Shown here: positions 45,207 through 56,700 of the stretch, in pieces | How the letters are laid out: every line of letters begins with the position of its first letter | Numbering within the stretch: the stretch's first letter is position 1 | Assembly: GCA_036365515.1 (NCBI GenBank) | Contig: CM070873.1 | Coordinates: forward strand, 47,488,011 to 47,552,010 | Source: Torymus aiolomorphi | Taxonomy: Eukaryota > Arthropoda > Insecta > Hymenoptera > Torymidae | Length of the DNA stretch: 64,000 nt | Direction: 5' to 3' | Made by a program: the position numbers and the translations under genes | Notes under the pieces: model-generated | Databases searched by the model: none | Told to the model about the DNA's origin: nothing | Seen by the model: only the letters and a program-made list of their open reading frames with translations

Positions 45207-46439
45207 ATGGAAGAAATTCTAAGCATACAAACACCTGTAACTTTTGATGAATCCGTAGCGCACTACGAGGTTCATGCTCACCAACCGTATACAGCATCAT
45301 TTAATAACAGCGATGAAATACGCATATCTATTCAACATCAAGATTTATGTCTCTTACCTTCCCGCAGTGCACTACATATCTGCGGGCGATTGGTTAAAAC
45401 TAATAATACTCCCGTTGAAAATACAAAACTTGTGAATAATGCCATTTGTCATTTGTTTGAAGAAATCAGATATGAGTTGAATGCCATTGAGATAGACAAG
45501 TGCAAAAATGTTGGTTTAACCACTCTTATGAAAGGTTGGGTTTCACACAATCCCACTCAGAGTTTTATCATTGAAAACGCGGGCTGGATTGATGTAGAAG
45601 AAACACAGAAGATAATAGATGATGCCGGTTACTTCAATGTATCGATTCCCTTGAGTCTAATTTTCGGCTTCGCAGAGGACTATCGTAAAATTGTAGTAAA
45701 CGCAAAACATGAACTCGTTCTCATGAGATCGAGAAATGACTTAAACGCTGTTGTACAAACAGTTACACGAGCAGCCGGAGAAGACGTTTATGAGGACTTT
45801 AAAATTGAATTAACTAGAATCGAATGGCTTATGCCATACGTAATTGCATCGAACTCTAACAAAATTCGCCTACTAGATTTTGTAGGTAAAGATCGTCCTA
45901 TTGTCATGAGTTTTCGCACGTGGGAATTGTACGAGTACCCACTACTTCCGATTACGTCGAGACAGGTGTGGACTGTAAAAACATCAAATCAACTTGAAAA
46001 ACCCCGCTTCGTCGTCTTAGGTTTTCAAAGTAGTCGAAAAGATCAGAAGGCAGTAAACGCTAGCCGCTTTGATCACTGCAATCTTACAAATGTAAAACTC
46101 TTTCTCAATTCTCAGTCGTATCCGTATGGCAATCTTAACCTTGATGTGAATCGTAATCAATTTGCCATGCTATACGATATGTACGCTAATTTTCAAAATT
46201 CATACTATGGTAAAGATCCTGAACCTATGTTGAAAAAGTCACAGTATCTCACTTACGTGCCTCTAATAGTGATAGACTGTTCAAAACAAAACGAGTCCTT
46301 AAAGAGCGCCCCTGTGGACATTCGTCTAGAATTTGAATCAAAGGAAAATTTTCCCGCTGGAACTTCAGCCTATTGCTTGATCTTGCACGATCGCATAGTT
46401 CAATACAGCCCCGTAAGTGGCGACGTGCAGAAACTTTAA
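45207..46439 (+). CDS. MCP: major capsid protein (hexon-like, double jelly roll)
   Basis: 410 residues. Two beta-rich halves, joined near residue 200, fit the double jelly-roll capsomer of Polintons and adintoviruses. Recognisable stretches include RISIQHQDLCLLPS near 45-60, HLFEEIRYELNAIEID near 90, LMPYVIASNSNKIRLLDF near 210-228 and QVWTVKTSNQLEKPRFVVLG near 255-275. The frame is intact. In the virion it would form trimeric capsomers; it follows the penton-like gene as is usual in these elements. The start is the first ATG of the predicted transcript. Confidence 0.9.
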   Translation: MEEILSIQTPVTFDESVAHYEVHAHQPYTASFNNSDEIRISIQHQDLCLLPSRSALHICGRLVKTNNTPVENTKLVNNAICHLFEEIRYELNAIEIDKCKNVGLTTLMKGWVSHNPTQSFIIENAGWIDVEETQKIIDDAGYFNVSIPLSLIFGFAEDYRKIVVNAKHELVLMRSRNDLNAVVQTVTRAAGEDVYEDFKIELTRIEWLMPYVIASNSNKIRLLDFVGKDRPIVMSFRTWELYEYPLLPITSRQVWTVKTSNQLEKPRFVVLGFQSSRKDQKAVNASRFDHCNLTNVKLFLNSQSYPYGNLNLDVNRNQFAMLYDMYANFQNSYYGKDPEPMLKKSQYLTYVPLIVIDCSKQNESLKSAPVDIRLEFESKENFPAGTSAYCLILHDRIVQYSPVSGDVQKL

Positions 46440-46443
46440 GGAG

Positions 46444-46480
46444 TATATAAGGCGAGCGAGCCTTCGACTCATTCTCATTT
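46444..46480 (+). promoter_or_regulatory. gene E promoter
   Basis: TATATAAG at 46444, followed by two overlapping initiators: TCATTCT with A at 46471 (27 bp) and TCATTTG with A at 46477 (33 bp). The second fits the spacing used elsewhere in the element. Confidence 0.7.
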
Positions 46481-46510
46481 GTCATTTGGAATCCGAAGTG
46501 GAATTTTACC

Positions 46511-47008
46511 ATGGACTACGCAGTGGATATGCAGGGTTTTAAAAAGCCTGGCAATGATTACGTTCTGAAAGAACTGGCTTTCGTGTCTCTCAATGACGAT
46601 GATGAGCCAGTAGTGCACCTCTTCAAGCCGCCATTTCCTTGGCGAAGACTTACCGAAAAGTATAAAAGTGAAAATTTGTGGTTAGAACTTTACTATCATG
46701 GACTATCGTGGGATCGTGGTGATTTAGATTATACAGAAATTGGAAATATTCTTCAAGATGCATTCAAAGATGCTAATAGAATTTTTGTTATTGGTGAGAC
46801 AAAAAAGTTATGGTTAGAGCGTTTCAATTTTAAAGTTACTGATATCACTGAAATGGGCTATCCAGCGTTCGATTATCCAAGATCAGTGACTATATGTACT
46901 AACCATAATGGAGCATACAAAACTACTTGTGCTCGATACAACGTAAAGCGCATGAAACAGTTTTATCTCAACGATTCAAACATGGAATGGGAAGATATTG
47001 ATGAATAA
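46511..47008 (+). CDS. accessory protein E, intronless paralogue of D
   Basis: 165 residues. It shares with D the blocks VDMQGF/VDVQGF, a conserved KEL/KEV, LFKPPF/LFKPPY, the KSENLWLE/KSENRWLE block with HG, a GE-KKLWLERF/GLEKSKWLKRF block and CTNH...C near the C-terminus. Unlike D it has no intron at the corresponding place (the codons after WLERF run on). It lies next to the capsid gene with its own promoter, whereas D lies next to the polymerase. Family function unknown. The C-terminal Cys/His pattern could bind zinc. Confidence 0.85.
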   Translation: MDYAVDMQGFKKPGNDYVLKELAFVSLNDDDEPVVHLFKPPFPWRRLTEKYKSENLWLELYYHGLSWDRGDLDYTEIGNILQDAFKDANRIFVIGETKKLWLERFNFKVTDITEMGYPAFDYPRSVTICTNHNGAYKTTCARYNVKRMKQFYLNDSNMEWEDIDE

Positions 47009-47009
47009 T

Positions 47010-47094
47010 TTTTTTAAGGGTAATGGAGGGGTTGACAAACAGGTAGAACCTCACAGGATAGGAGCGAGGTGGGGCTCCTATCCCCCTTAAAAAG
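47010..47094 (+). other. long hairpin behind gene E
   Basis: An inner perfect 10-bp stem GGATAGGAGC/GCTCCTATCC (47056-47065 and 47074-47083) lies inside outer arms TTTTTTAAGGG and CCCTTAAAAAA (47010-47020 and 47084-47094). A run of T follows. It may be an mRNA 3'-end structure or boundary; it is not of histone type. Confidence 0.7.
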
Positions 47095-47145
47095 TTTTTT
47101 TTATTTAGTAGACCAGTAGATGGCGCTCGCAAGCAATCGAGGTCT

Positions 47146-47182
47146 TATATAAGCATGTTGCAGTCGTTAGAGACTTTCATTC
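47146..47182 (+). promoter_or_regulatory. promoter of the 49-residue gene
   Basis: TATATAAG at 47146 and initiator TTCATTCC with A at 47179, spacing 33 bp. Confidence 0.72.
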
Positions 47183-47189
47183 CCTCATA

Positions 47190-47339
47190 ATGGGTCAAAC
47201 CAGCAGCTCGACCGTTGCTCCCGAGCAACAGCGACTCATACAAAACGATCCAAAACAGTCGCAGTGGAAAAAATATACAGAAAAAATTTCCACAAACACA
47301 TATTCTTTGCCCGAGCAAAAGGGTTATAAAAAGTTTTAA
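47190..47339 (+). CDS. 49-residue predicted N-myristoylated protein
   Basis: The frame starts MGQTSSSTVAPEQQ and ends KGYKKF. Gly2 and Ser6 fit the N-myristoylation signal (MGxxxS), and the remainder is polar with Lys and Gln. It is the first ATG after the predicted start point 47179, only 11 nt downstream, which supports a real gene despite the small size. Myristoylation would place it on membranes; a role in virion assembly, budding or host interaction is inference. It is the last gene before the right terminal repeat. Confidence 0.7.
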   Translation: MGQTSSSTVAPEQQRLIQNDPKQSQWKKYTEKISTNTYSLPEQKGYKKF

Positions 47340-47405
47340 ATGGTTGCATAATAGTTTTTAATGGTTATAGTAGATAAGAACCGCTGGCCGAGAGCTGCAG
47401 GCTGA

Positions 47406-47866
47406 CAAGCAGCAGGCCGCCCGCCGCCGACCGTCCGCCGCTGGCCGCTACCGTTGCCCGTGCGCAGCAGGCTATCGCTGGCCGCTCGCTGCCGGCGGCT
47501 CGCTCCCCCAGGGCAAGCTCTGACTTTGCGGCTGGTCTAGAACGGGCAAGACCTGGTCTAGAATCGGTAGGCCGGTTCTGGCTCAACTCGTTGGCGCGCG
47601 GGTGAGTCAGGACCAGTATACCGGTTCTAGATCAAGCAGGTCTGGGTCCCGTGCGGGTGACCCAAAAACCTATGCCGGTTCTGGCTCAAACAAGTCAGGA
47701 CCTGTTTTGGGTTATTGGCACCCTATGCAATAGTGCGGGGTGGGGAGGGGAGGGAGGGGGGAGGGGAGGGAGGGGGGAGGGGTGGGGGACCCAAAAAAGC
47801 TATGCCGGTTCTGGCTCAAACAGGTCAGGACTTGTTTTGAGCCAGAACCGGCATAGCTTATCTACT
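47406..47866 (-). repeat. right terminal inverted repeat (461 bp)
   Basis: Mirror image of 28426-28886, with no difference seen by eye, including the long G-rich tract at 47736-47788 and the terminal hairpin at 47797-47859. It ends CTACT before the target duplication. Confidence 0.95.
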
Positions 47867-47872
47867 CAGAAC
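47867..47872. other. target-site duplication, right copy (CAGAAC)
   Basis: CAGAAC directly follows the right terminus and is identical to 28420-28425. Confidence 0.93.
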
Positions 47873-49557
47873 ATCACGATGGATTCTAGAAGAAGGCAGA
47901 CGCAAGAGAGAGGGATAAATATATATGTATGTATGGGAGAATCCCAGACGTAGGCAGACTCGGTGCGCGAATAAAATCCGTTACGTTCAGCCTAACCAAT
48001 TTCTCAAGTCGGGATGCACATCGTAAACCATTTTCCCCGTCGCTGCTGCTGCTGCTGAAATTCCCCGAAGATGCTGCACTCTCGAGTTTCCGGCCTCGCG
48101 TCGTCGCCCCTTGGGGAGGACGAGAAAGAGGGGGAGAGAGTGAGAGGAAGAGGGAGAGAGTGTGTATAAGAGAGAAAGAGAGATAGAAAGAGAGAGAGAG
48201 AAAAGCAGACACATATTCCGACCGACCGAATGGAGAATTTCTCGTCATTTGTGTAAGTGAGCGCATCCGAGATGCTGCTATAAGGTCTTGTATATCACAA
48301 GACAAAGAAATTATACGAAAACTTTTTTACGTTTCTCCGAACAAGATTTCGGAAGCACGTTACCATAAAGCTATGAAGTACTTTACTGTATCATAGTAAT
48401 TTAATAATGGCCTGCACAGATGTTAATTTTATAATATAAATATTAATAATTATTTATGAACTCAATTATAATTAGCTTATTAGCTTCTATAAAATGAATG
48501 TCAATTTTAATGATTTCCCACAAATGACACTATAAAAGAATAAGAAAACGAATAAGGTTTTTTCTTTGTGAAACCGTAATAATGTAATTCTATACAAAAT
48601 TTACTTGTAAACACGTAAAATATTATAGAAACTTTTTATTCGGTAAGGTATAATAACATATACTTTAGAAAACCTTGTAATTTGATTATACTTTTAAATA
48701 AAATATAGTAATGCGAGGACATGAATAAAGTTTTCATAATAATAAGAGATAATCTCTGGATTTACTACGAAACATAAATAGATAAAATTTATAGGGTCAT
48801 GGAAAAATGATTTTACATGAAATCTATCATTAGATAGATTACATTAAAACTAAAAGAGTTACCTTACGTAAGTCGATAATTCACTACATTTTGTTCCCTT
48901 TGGATGGTCATTAGACACTCTTTCATATTTAATCATGCATTTTATCGATAAAATATATATTTCAGCTGTAGAAAATGAATAGCTATCACGCGCGCACCTG
49001 CGTTTTTATTTACTTCCGGCTTGAAATTCTCTGATACATCAAAATATTTACTCGCGTTTCATTCAAACATGCGCGCGCACACTCACCACCTTCATAACCC
49101 TCTCGCATCAATAATTTTGCTCCCTTTTTCTCTTCCGCTTCACCTTTCTCCGACCTTCCTTCACTGTTTGCGTGTGCTTAAAGTATCCATCTTTTCTGGT
49201 TCCACATTTATTTTCCGTCAAACATTGTTCGCATGCACTAAAGTTACGAATGCTAATCGATTATGATTCGTGTCACGTATAGGCTTATGTTTATTTAGAC
49301 GTGACATCTTTTTTCAAACTAATCATCATTCTGCAATGCATATTTTTCTGTGAAAATCTATGTGAATTTGTATCGAATTCTAAAGAATTATCGCTAATAT
49401 GTTACTTTTATGTTTTTGTAAGTTAATTAATTTAAAAAACTTTAGAAAAAAACTTCCGTCTTTAAGAATGTGTTTCAAAGTTTGTTATTTTATGATAAAA
49501 CAATGCTATTTTCATTATGAAACGCATTATAAATATAAATATAAGTTGTCAACTTAC
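47873..49557. other. right part of the host intron
   Basis: About 1.7 kb with GA-rich microsatellites at 48,115-48,205 and AT-rich DNA elsewhere. No exon was recognised. Confidence 0.6.
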
Positions 49558-49702
49558 TTGGATCTTTGACAGCTGTGATAACGAGTTGGAATCCATTTGC
49601 CTCAGTCCCCCACTCATCCGTGACGTACTTCAACGTAACAAAGTTCGTGTGAGTGTAGATGACTCCCACGCTTTGCACTGTGTTTCTGCAAGTCAGATCC
49701 GC
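49558..49702 (-). CDS. CUB-domain exon of the receptor-like gene
   Basis: Internal exon of 145 nt with acceptor CGTTTCAG and donor GTAAGT. It encodes the second half of a CUB domain: ADLTCRNTVQSVGVI, a FVTLKYVTDEWGTEANGFQL segment typical of CUB strands, and AVKDP. It starts in phase 0 and ends in phase 1, matching the LDLa exon at 12058. The rest of the CUB domain and the signal peptide must lie on exons further upstream (to the right); I could not find them in this window. Confidence 0.75.
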
Positions 49703-52137
49703 CTGAAACGAGACGAAAAATTCAAAGTTGAATAGAGATGAAAGAAAACTCTTGTTTGCTTTTATCCATTCAAAACGTAGAAGTTTTTCAATGTTAATTA
49801 ATTTTGCACTATTAATTGTGAGGGGCATTGACTTGAAGTACACATGAGTATAAATTGTGAAAAAAATAATTTGTGAAAAATGTTATCCCTCTGATTAAAA
49901 AGAAGGGGACAAAGGGGACCTGCCTACAACATAGCGGCGTTTATCGCAGCCATGTTATGTTAGCCGCGCTCACTCTTATATTTTTTCGAATTTCACATTA
50001 ACCCATCTATATCAGATTCCCTCTATAGTTAATTCTTTCATTCCTATCGTTCCATCCTAATTATCGCATGCAAACGGTGCCGCTTGCGCTGCGCCTCGCT
50101 TTCGCGAGCGATTCGCTCATCTTATTTGAGTGTAATATACCGAAGCTTAATCTGAAGACTAATATTGAATTTACCACCAATAAGTATATAATTGTTCAAG
50201 GAAGGATGTTTTATGGGTTCGACGAGACTGTAAACTAAACGCAATGTAGCAGCATGGAGGAAATAATAAAACGAACAATTTATTTCAAGATAACGAAGTG
50301 AAAGTAACAACTGAATATTATTAAGTCATAAAATCGTATTTAATTTAGTTTCATCATTTCCATGATTTGATCCAAAATTAGTACCCCTTTGAATTTACCA
50401 CAAGATATCAAGTACGCTAAGAGAATTTTCCATTAAAAATTATTGTAAAATTGACATTAAATGTGAAACGGACGATTTTGAGATTTTTAGCGAATACTTT
50501 TCTTGAGTATTACTGCAGTCAAAAAGAGATTTAAGACGCCTCTCGCGAATTTTTAAAAATCAGGAGAATTTCAAGATGATTTTAATTGCAGTCTCATTAA
50601 TTTTTTATTAACGTTTCATTAATCTTTGCATGTCTGTAAAAGCCATTAAAACTTAAAAACAGGGATCTATAAACATAGCTTATTGTTCCATATAACTTTT
50701 AAAACAAAATTAAATACAATAAATGTATTATATTTGTCAATTTTATTATGTAATAATTTTTAATAATTGACACTTTCAATCGACAAAAATATTGTACATA
50801 TATACATTTCTATAAACGCTGGGGTTTTATGATCGCAGAAAATTTTTTCACTGTCCATCAGACAGCTTAAAATTTTATAGCGTTTTTTTCACTATATATT
50901 TTCATGCATATTCATAACATTTTAATTTCTTTTATAACGATTATACGGTTCATTCTGTAATTTTACAAAAAAATGAGTTATTCGTTTCAGATAGCGAGCT
51001 AAAGAATCCTTATTAATATTCAGCAAATTAATTAAAAAGACAACGATTACTTTTAAATGACATGGATGAGCTTATATTTTACCAGGTCTGTACATCGATA
51101 AACTTTAAATCAACAGCAGTGTTAGAATAACAGCTTCCGACTTCACCTCTTTCCCGTCGTTGTTTTATTATCATCCGAATCACAAAAGAAGGGTAAGAGT
51201 AAGAGAGAAAGAGGGAGACAAAAAGTATCCGACTGTCGTCTAGGCTGTAGTTCCCTTTCTGTACTTTTCCGTTCGAAAATATACCGAGAATAGCGAATGG
51301 GAGCGAGAGGGAGTTCCATTGTGTCATTGGAGGAAGTCGCTCTTTCAGTCGCATCTTTTTTCTCTCCTCTTTAATCTATTTTTCTTATTGTATATTTTGC
51401 ACTGTAATACTTCTATTTGAGTTACCCAGTTTGAGTCGATGAAAATCCACCTGTGCCTCTATTTTCAATGAACTAGTTTAGTTTTACTAGCATACTTTTA
51501 TTATTTTATCCATTATAATAACACGTAGGGGAAGTAATTAGGGGAACGACTAAAAGCAATGACTTACTCTGCTTGATATTTGACATCAGAATTCTTTTAT
51601 TAATTTGGATATTTTATTACAATTCTTTACACTCATTTTAAATTAAATAAAAATGCTGACCATTCATTTATACAAGAATATAGAACTAGATAAATTTTAA
51701 GGTAAAAAAAGACGTTGCTAACGAGATCCAGTACTCAATGGTATTTTTCAACTTTTTCAAAATGATTATAAAGCCCTCCCTCATTTCAATAAAAAGGAAA
51801 AGTCTTTATCTCCCCCTCCCCCCTCAAAAGCTATCTTGCATTGTCATTTACCGTACATTTCATACATGGATACCTTCCAAATTCTCCCTTCCCCACTCTG
51901 TGAACACTCCAAAAAACGCGCATTTCCTGCACTCTAAAACGAGAGATCAGATACACGTTTGAAAGCCGCGTGGCGCATGGGAGGCTGTCTAATCTGCATT
52001 TACATAGCTCGTTCCGTTCTTGCTGGTCTCCACCTCCTCTTTCGCTCCCACCGGTGATATAGAGCGGGAGAAACACACGCGACTCTTCTTCCGGCGAGGA
52101 GACACGATATGTGGAGAGATGGAGAGGGGACAGAGAC

Positions 52138-52204
<67 letters not shown>

Positions 52205-53518
52205 GCTAGGTGTATTTCGGACACGGAGAGTGGAGAAGTCGCTAATCTGGGATCAAAGGAGGAAGGAAGAAGCACGCGGGCGTGGTTGCGCCGTAAAGCC
52301 CCAGTGGATTTGCGAAATTAGTCGCTGGCTGGAGAGAAAAAGAGAGAGAGAGCGAGCGCAAGAGAATAAGAAAGAAAGGAAGGAAGGAATGAAGTGTTCT
52401 TGAAAGAGGAACGAGGATTCGGGTCGTAGAGATTAAGTGGAACGACGTACAAATCAATTGGTATCGACCTATCGTCAAGCAAAAGCGGGCAATAAGTTTG
52501 GCAAACATCTAATTTCTCACGTTCAATATAATATGTGTTCTATCGGTTGATAGAAACGTTTTTAATTTTATAATAAAAATAAACTCCATTTCATTATAAA
52601 AGCGATGAAAACAATAGACATTTTAATCTCTTAGGAGATCGACATTTTTGCCAGCAAAAATTTGTCTTTGGAAAGAACCTAAATATTCTAACAGTATCTG
52701 TTGTATTCTACACAGATTTGTTGATGATCAGTAAAGTAACCAGCGGAAACCTCAAAATATCAATTAGTAATTGATTGAGGCTTATTAAATATAAAAATAT
52801 AGTCATTGATTTAAATTTTGATAAAGATTAAATAAGTTTATAAAATCATTACAATTGTTATTATTTAAAACTATAATGGCTACAAAACCATAATAATACA
52901 CATTAGTAGTACAATTAATTTAAGATGTTTTATTGTTTAATTTTCATTACAATATAATAAAATCTAATATAACCAGAGAAATATAATGAATGTAATAAGA
53001 AAAATACATTATGTTACGGAAAAAATTTTGTTATCAAAAATTATTTATCTAATACATATAGATATTACTGCTCAAAGAATAAGTCACTTCCATTTCTTAC
53101 GAATTTTTTATTTTTTATTGGATTTTAACATCTCATTTTGCTGTTTAAACACTTGCCTGCGACCCATAATTTACAAAGGCGTAAACAAATTCTGTAAAAC
53201 ATTAAAATTTAAGTAGAAGCCATTTGAAAGTACACGTAGATTTCCACAGGAGCTTCTATTTTTAACGATCCTTAGCTGAACTAACGCTCTATTCTTCTAT
53301 TTTACTTTTTATATTTTGTCAAATTTGTTCGCGCTTTTGAGAGCTTAATATTGACTAATCATCATGCGTGATTTCTTTATTTCTTTGCATCCATTTTTCG
53401 TATGTTTTTAAACTCTTAAGTATAGATCATTAGATTTCTTGTAGAATTTCGCATAAAGAAATTAAACGTTAAATTGATTCATTTGTATACTTAAATATTT
53501 ATGATTTTCATCAATACC
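49703..53518. other. gene-free DNA upstream of the CUB exon
   Basis: AT-rich, with a (GA)n tract at about 52,141-52,201. No coding exon was identified, although earlier exons of the CUB-LDLa gene may be hidden here. Confidence 0.5.
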
Positions 53519-53520
53519 TA

Positions 53521-53753
53521 CACGGATAGAATTTTTCAGGAAAAATTACCGTGAAATTCACGGTAATCAGAGATTACCCAAATTTCTGGGAATTTTTACT
53601 GTTTTCACGGTAATTTTTACCGGAAATCCCGGTAATTTTTACCGTGATTCATGGCAAAAATTACGGTGACAACAGTAAAAATTTCCAGAAATTTGGGTAT
53701 TCTCTGATTACCGTGAATTTCACGGTAATTTTTCCTGAAAAATTCTATCCGTG
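53521..53753. repeat. 233-bp palindromic MITE with TA flanks
   Basis: The whole unit is a nearly perfect palindrome: CACGGATAGAATTTTTCAGG at one end and its complement at the other, with inner arms rich in ACGGTAATTTTTACCG. TA dinucleotides flank both ends, as in Tc1/mariner insertions. A decayed relative is present at about 17,258-17,425. Confidence 0.85.
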
Positions 53754-53755
53754 TA

Positions 53756-56700
53756 TGTCTGACTATACATCGCACTTACTACTTACTATATAATAAGGTA
53801 ATACTTTTCCTTATTTCTCCATTTCAAAAACATTCTTTTCAATACTTTAATCCTGATACTTCGAATATTCATTTCTTAGTATTCATGTTATATCAATACA
53901 TTAAAAAAAAAAAAAAAAACTTCTTATCAGACATCCGAAAAAATGACTTTGCGCAGCCAAAAAGCAAATATAACTACCATATCCCGACGAAATTTCAAGC
54001 CACTTTAAAAGCCCCACACACAAGACACAAAAAACACCACTCTACATAGCCTTGTCACATATACGTAACCTCGCAGGGCCGTCGCTGTACGCGCGCACGT
54101 GCGTCATTTGCTACCTCTCGGCGAGCGCCTGTTGTACACACATACCTAGGTGATCTTTCTCTCTCTCTCTCTCCCTCGTGCTAGCCCCAATGCGCTCATT
54201 ACCGCTCTCGCAGAGAGAAGTACATCGGGCCGGCCTGGTGTCGGCCGCGGCCCCAAGATAAGGTCGATGCCCGCCGCCGTATACACCCGGCGCTCGCGCG
54301 TCTCGGGGATGAATCAGCCCTTGACACGCGGATCGATACACACAGCCGCCCCCGCGGCGCGCAACACGAGCGCTCGCGAACGGCAATTTCAATCGGGGCC
54401 CGCTACGTCGATGGATTCTAATTATCCCTTTAGCGCTCCAGAGCGCGTGCGTGTGGACTTTTTTCGCACGTGAGAAGGGGGAGCGATCCTAGCGAATTAA
54501 CATTCGGGCCGCGCTGAATTGAAAACCAATTTCCGTGCGCGGGCGCGTGACCGAGCGCTTATTGAATTCTAATCACGCGCGCGGCTGAAGGAGTGGGGCG
54601 GCGGCTCATTTAAATTCGGAATCGGAAATGCGCGGGGATTTTTCGCGACTGACGCCATCTAGTTCGGCGCTCGCTTTTCAACGGACTCCCGGTGCTGGGA
54701 AAAACCCGCGGAAATAATGTAATTCGGGAGGTGGCAGACCAGAACGCAGTGCTCGTGATGATGGCGACGGCAAGAAAGTTATCGAAATCCAATATTATAA
54801 TGTATACTCACGTCGTTTCTGATGAAATGTAGAATCTTTCTCAATGAAGTCTGAGGCGTGGATATGTTGTAAATAAAAAGAGTTTTTGGGGAAAATATCG
54901 AGGTTTAAAGAAAAAAGTCGTATTTCATTAACTTGACGAGTAAATTTTTTTACACGCGTTTATAAATAATCATTTGATAATGGAACCTTACGAATATCTA
55001 TTTCTCGTTAGCTTAAATTATGATATCTATCGCCACTTCGCTTTTTGAGAATCCCGTCGCGTTCTCCTCTTTAGTCACATTCCCATTTTACGTTGCTTGA
55101 ATTAATCCCAGCAAATTAGAAAGTCAAGTGGCTTCCGATAAGACAAAAGAACGAAGCCTGAAACTCAACTTCAGCCTTACACAATTCATCTACGTAATTG
55201 CCTTTTAGCCGCTAACAATAAGTTAACCGATTAATCGTTAATCTCATATGCACACGTATAATTACGGACTGTCTGTTCTGCTGAACTTTTTTACATGATA
55301 GTTTGAATTATAGGCAATGCGACGTGTTTGGCTGTTCGAGCTTTTAGCCCATGATTTGCAAATTATAGCATCGTTATAAATTGCTTCGATGCTTGGACTT
55401 TCCATAGTATACGGCTACTGATTATACCAATCTGCCCACCTTGTAAATTATACATACCTCGATCTATTGATTGATCAAAATTACCTGTTCGCTTCCAATT
55501 TAAACTTATGCAAACTAGGATAATTTTGTGTTGGTATAAGTGCCTATAGCAGAGTACCGATATGGTTTAATGGACTGCTTAATCAGATCAAAGTGGGTGC
55601 ATTAGTTCAAATCTAGATCATATAACTATTACAAATAAAGGTTTGGTAATCAATCCAAAAATCTTAGAAAATATAATAATAATATTATGTTTGATTCTTA
55701 GCAGATATAAAATTAAGGGCACAGGGGGATATTTAAAAAGAATTGAAATATAATCAATTCAAGTGTTGTGAAAGGAGACTCTCTCAATAACTTATAAACT
55801 CCACCCATCCTTATAAGCTAAATGCAAGATCTTTTTAGTTGAAAAACTTACATTGTATATTTTCTACTGGTCAATAATATTATCATTTCCTACCTATACT
55901 ATACTGTCAGCTCACATCGATTTATAGGCATATTTGCTTTGTGCTTTCCCCAATACCTTTGAAATTGTGAATTTAACGCAGCCACCTTACAAGAATATGA
56001 TTAAATCTATATAGGTCAGGAGAGAACAGTTCTATTACCATAAAGCCCCCAAGTAACAATAAACCACACCCTTATCAAGAAAATCAACAGACGTTTTTTA
56101 GTTTTTAACGACACGTGGAACGCACAACGGCACAGATCAAACAGCACACAAAATTTCCACCATTGATTCTCAGCTGTCGCACAGCCTCCACTTCCCTCCC
56201 TATTTTTTTACTCCTCTCACTTATCTCCATCATCACAGCACGGCAGTCTCGCAAGCCCCATTGACACCTCCATTCGCGCGCGCTAGCAAACACACTCGCG
56301 GTAAAGAAGCGCGCAGACGCGTTATCGCGCTCACCTGTGTTCGCGCGTGTACACAAGCCCGCGCGCGGAAGAAGCTCTCTCTCTCTCTCTCTCACTCTCG
56401 CGTTTATCATATAATTGCATCTCGCCAGGCGCGCGCGCGCGCGGACTCCTTTTCCCCGCTGGCGCTCCGAGAGCAGAGCTGCGCGTTCGATCCGAGCCCA
56501 CAGACTGGATATCGCGCGAATTATGCTCCCGGTGAGTTGTTAGCGAGCTCAGGCGCCGCGGGGTGTTGCGCGCGCGCGCGCGCGCGTGAGTGGCCAGACT
56601 GGCTCTTGTTTTATTCGTGCGTGTTATTATATGTTTATGTAAGGGAGGTGCCCAGTACCGGTAGCCACAGCGAATACGGTTATGACTTTAAATCCTGTGG

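Noticed and set aside
47056..47083. Bacterial-style intrinsic terminator
   Set aside because: The hairpin plus T-run looks like one, but the surrounding DNA is eukaryotic with introns, TATA boxes and initiators, so it is described as a hairpin of unknown role.
54060..54680. Host exon or promoter in the CpG-rich island
   Set aside because: No splice-bounded conserved frame was visible; open frames are low-complexity.
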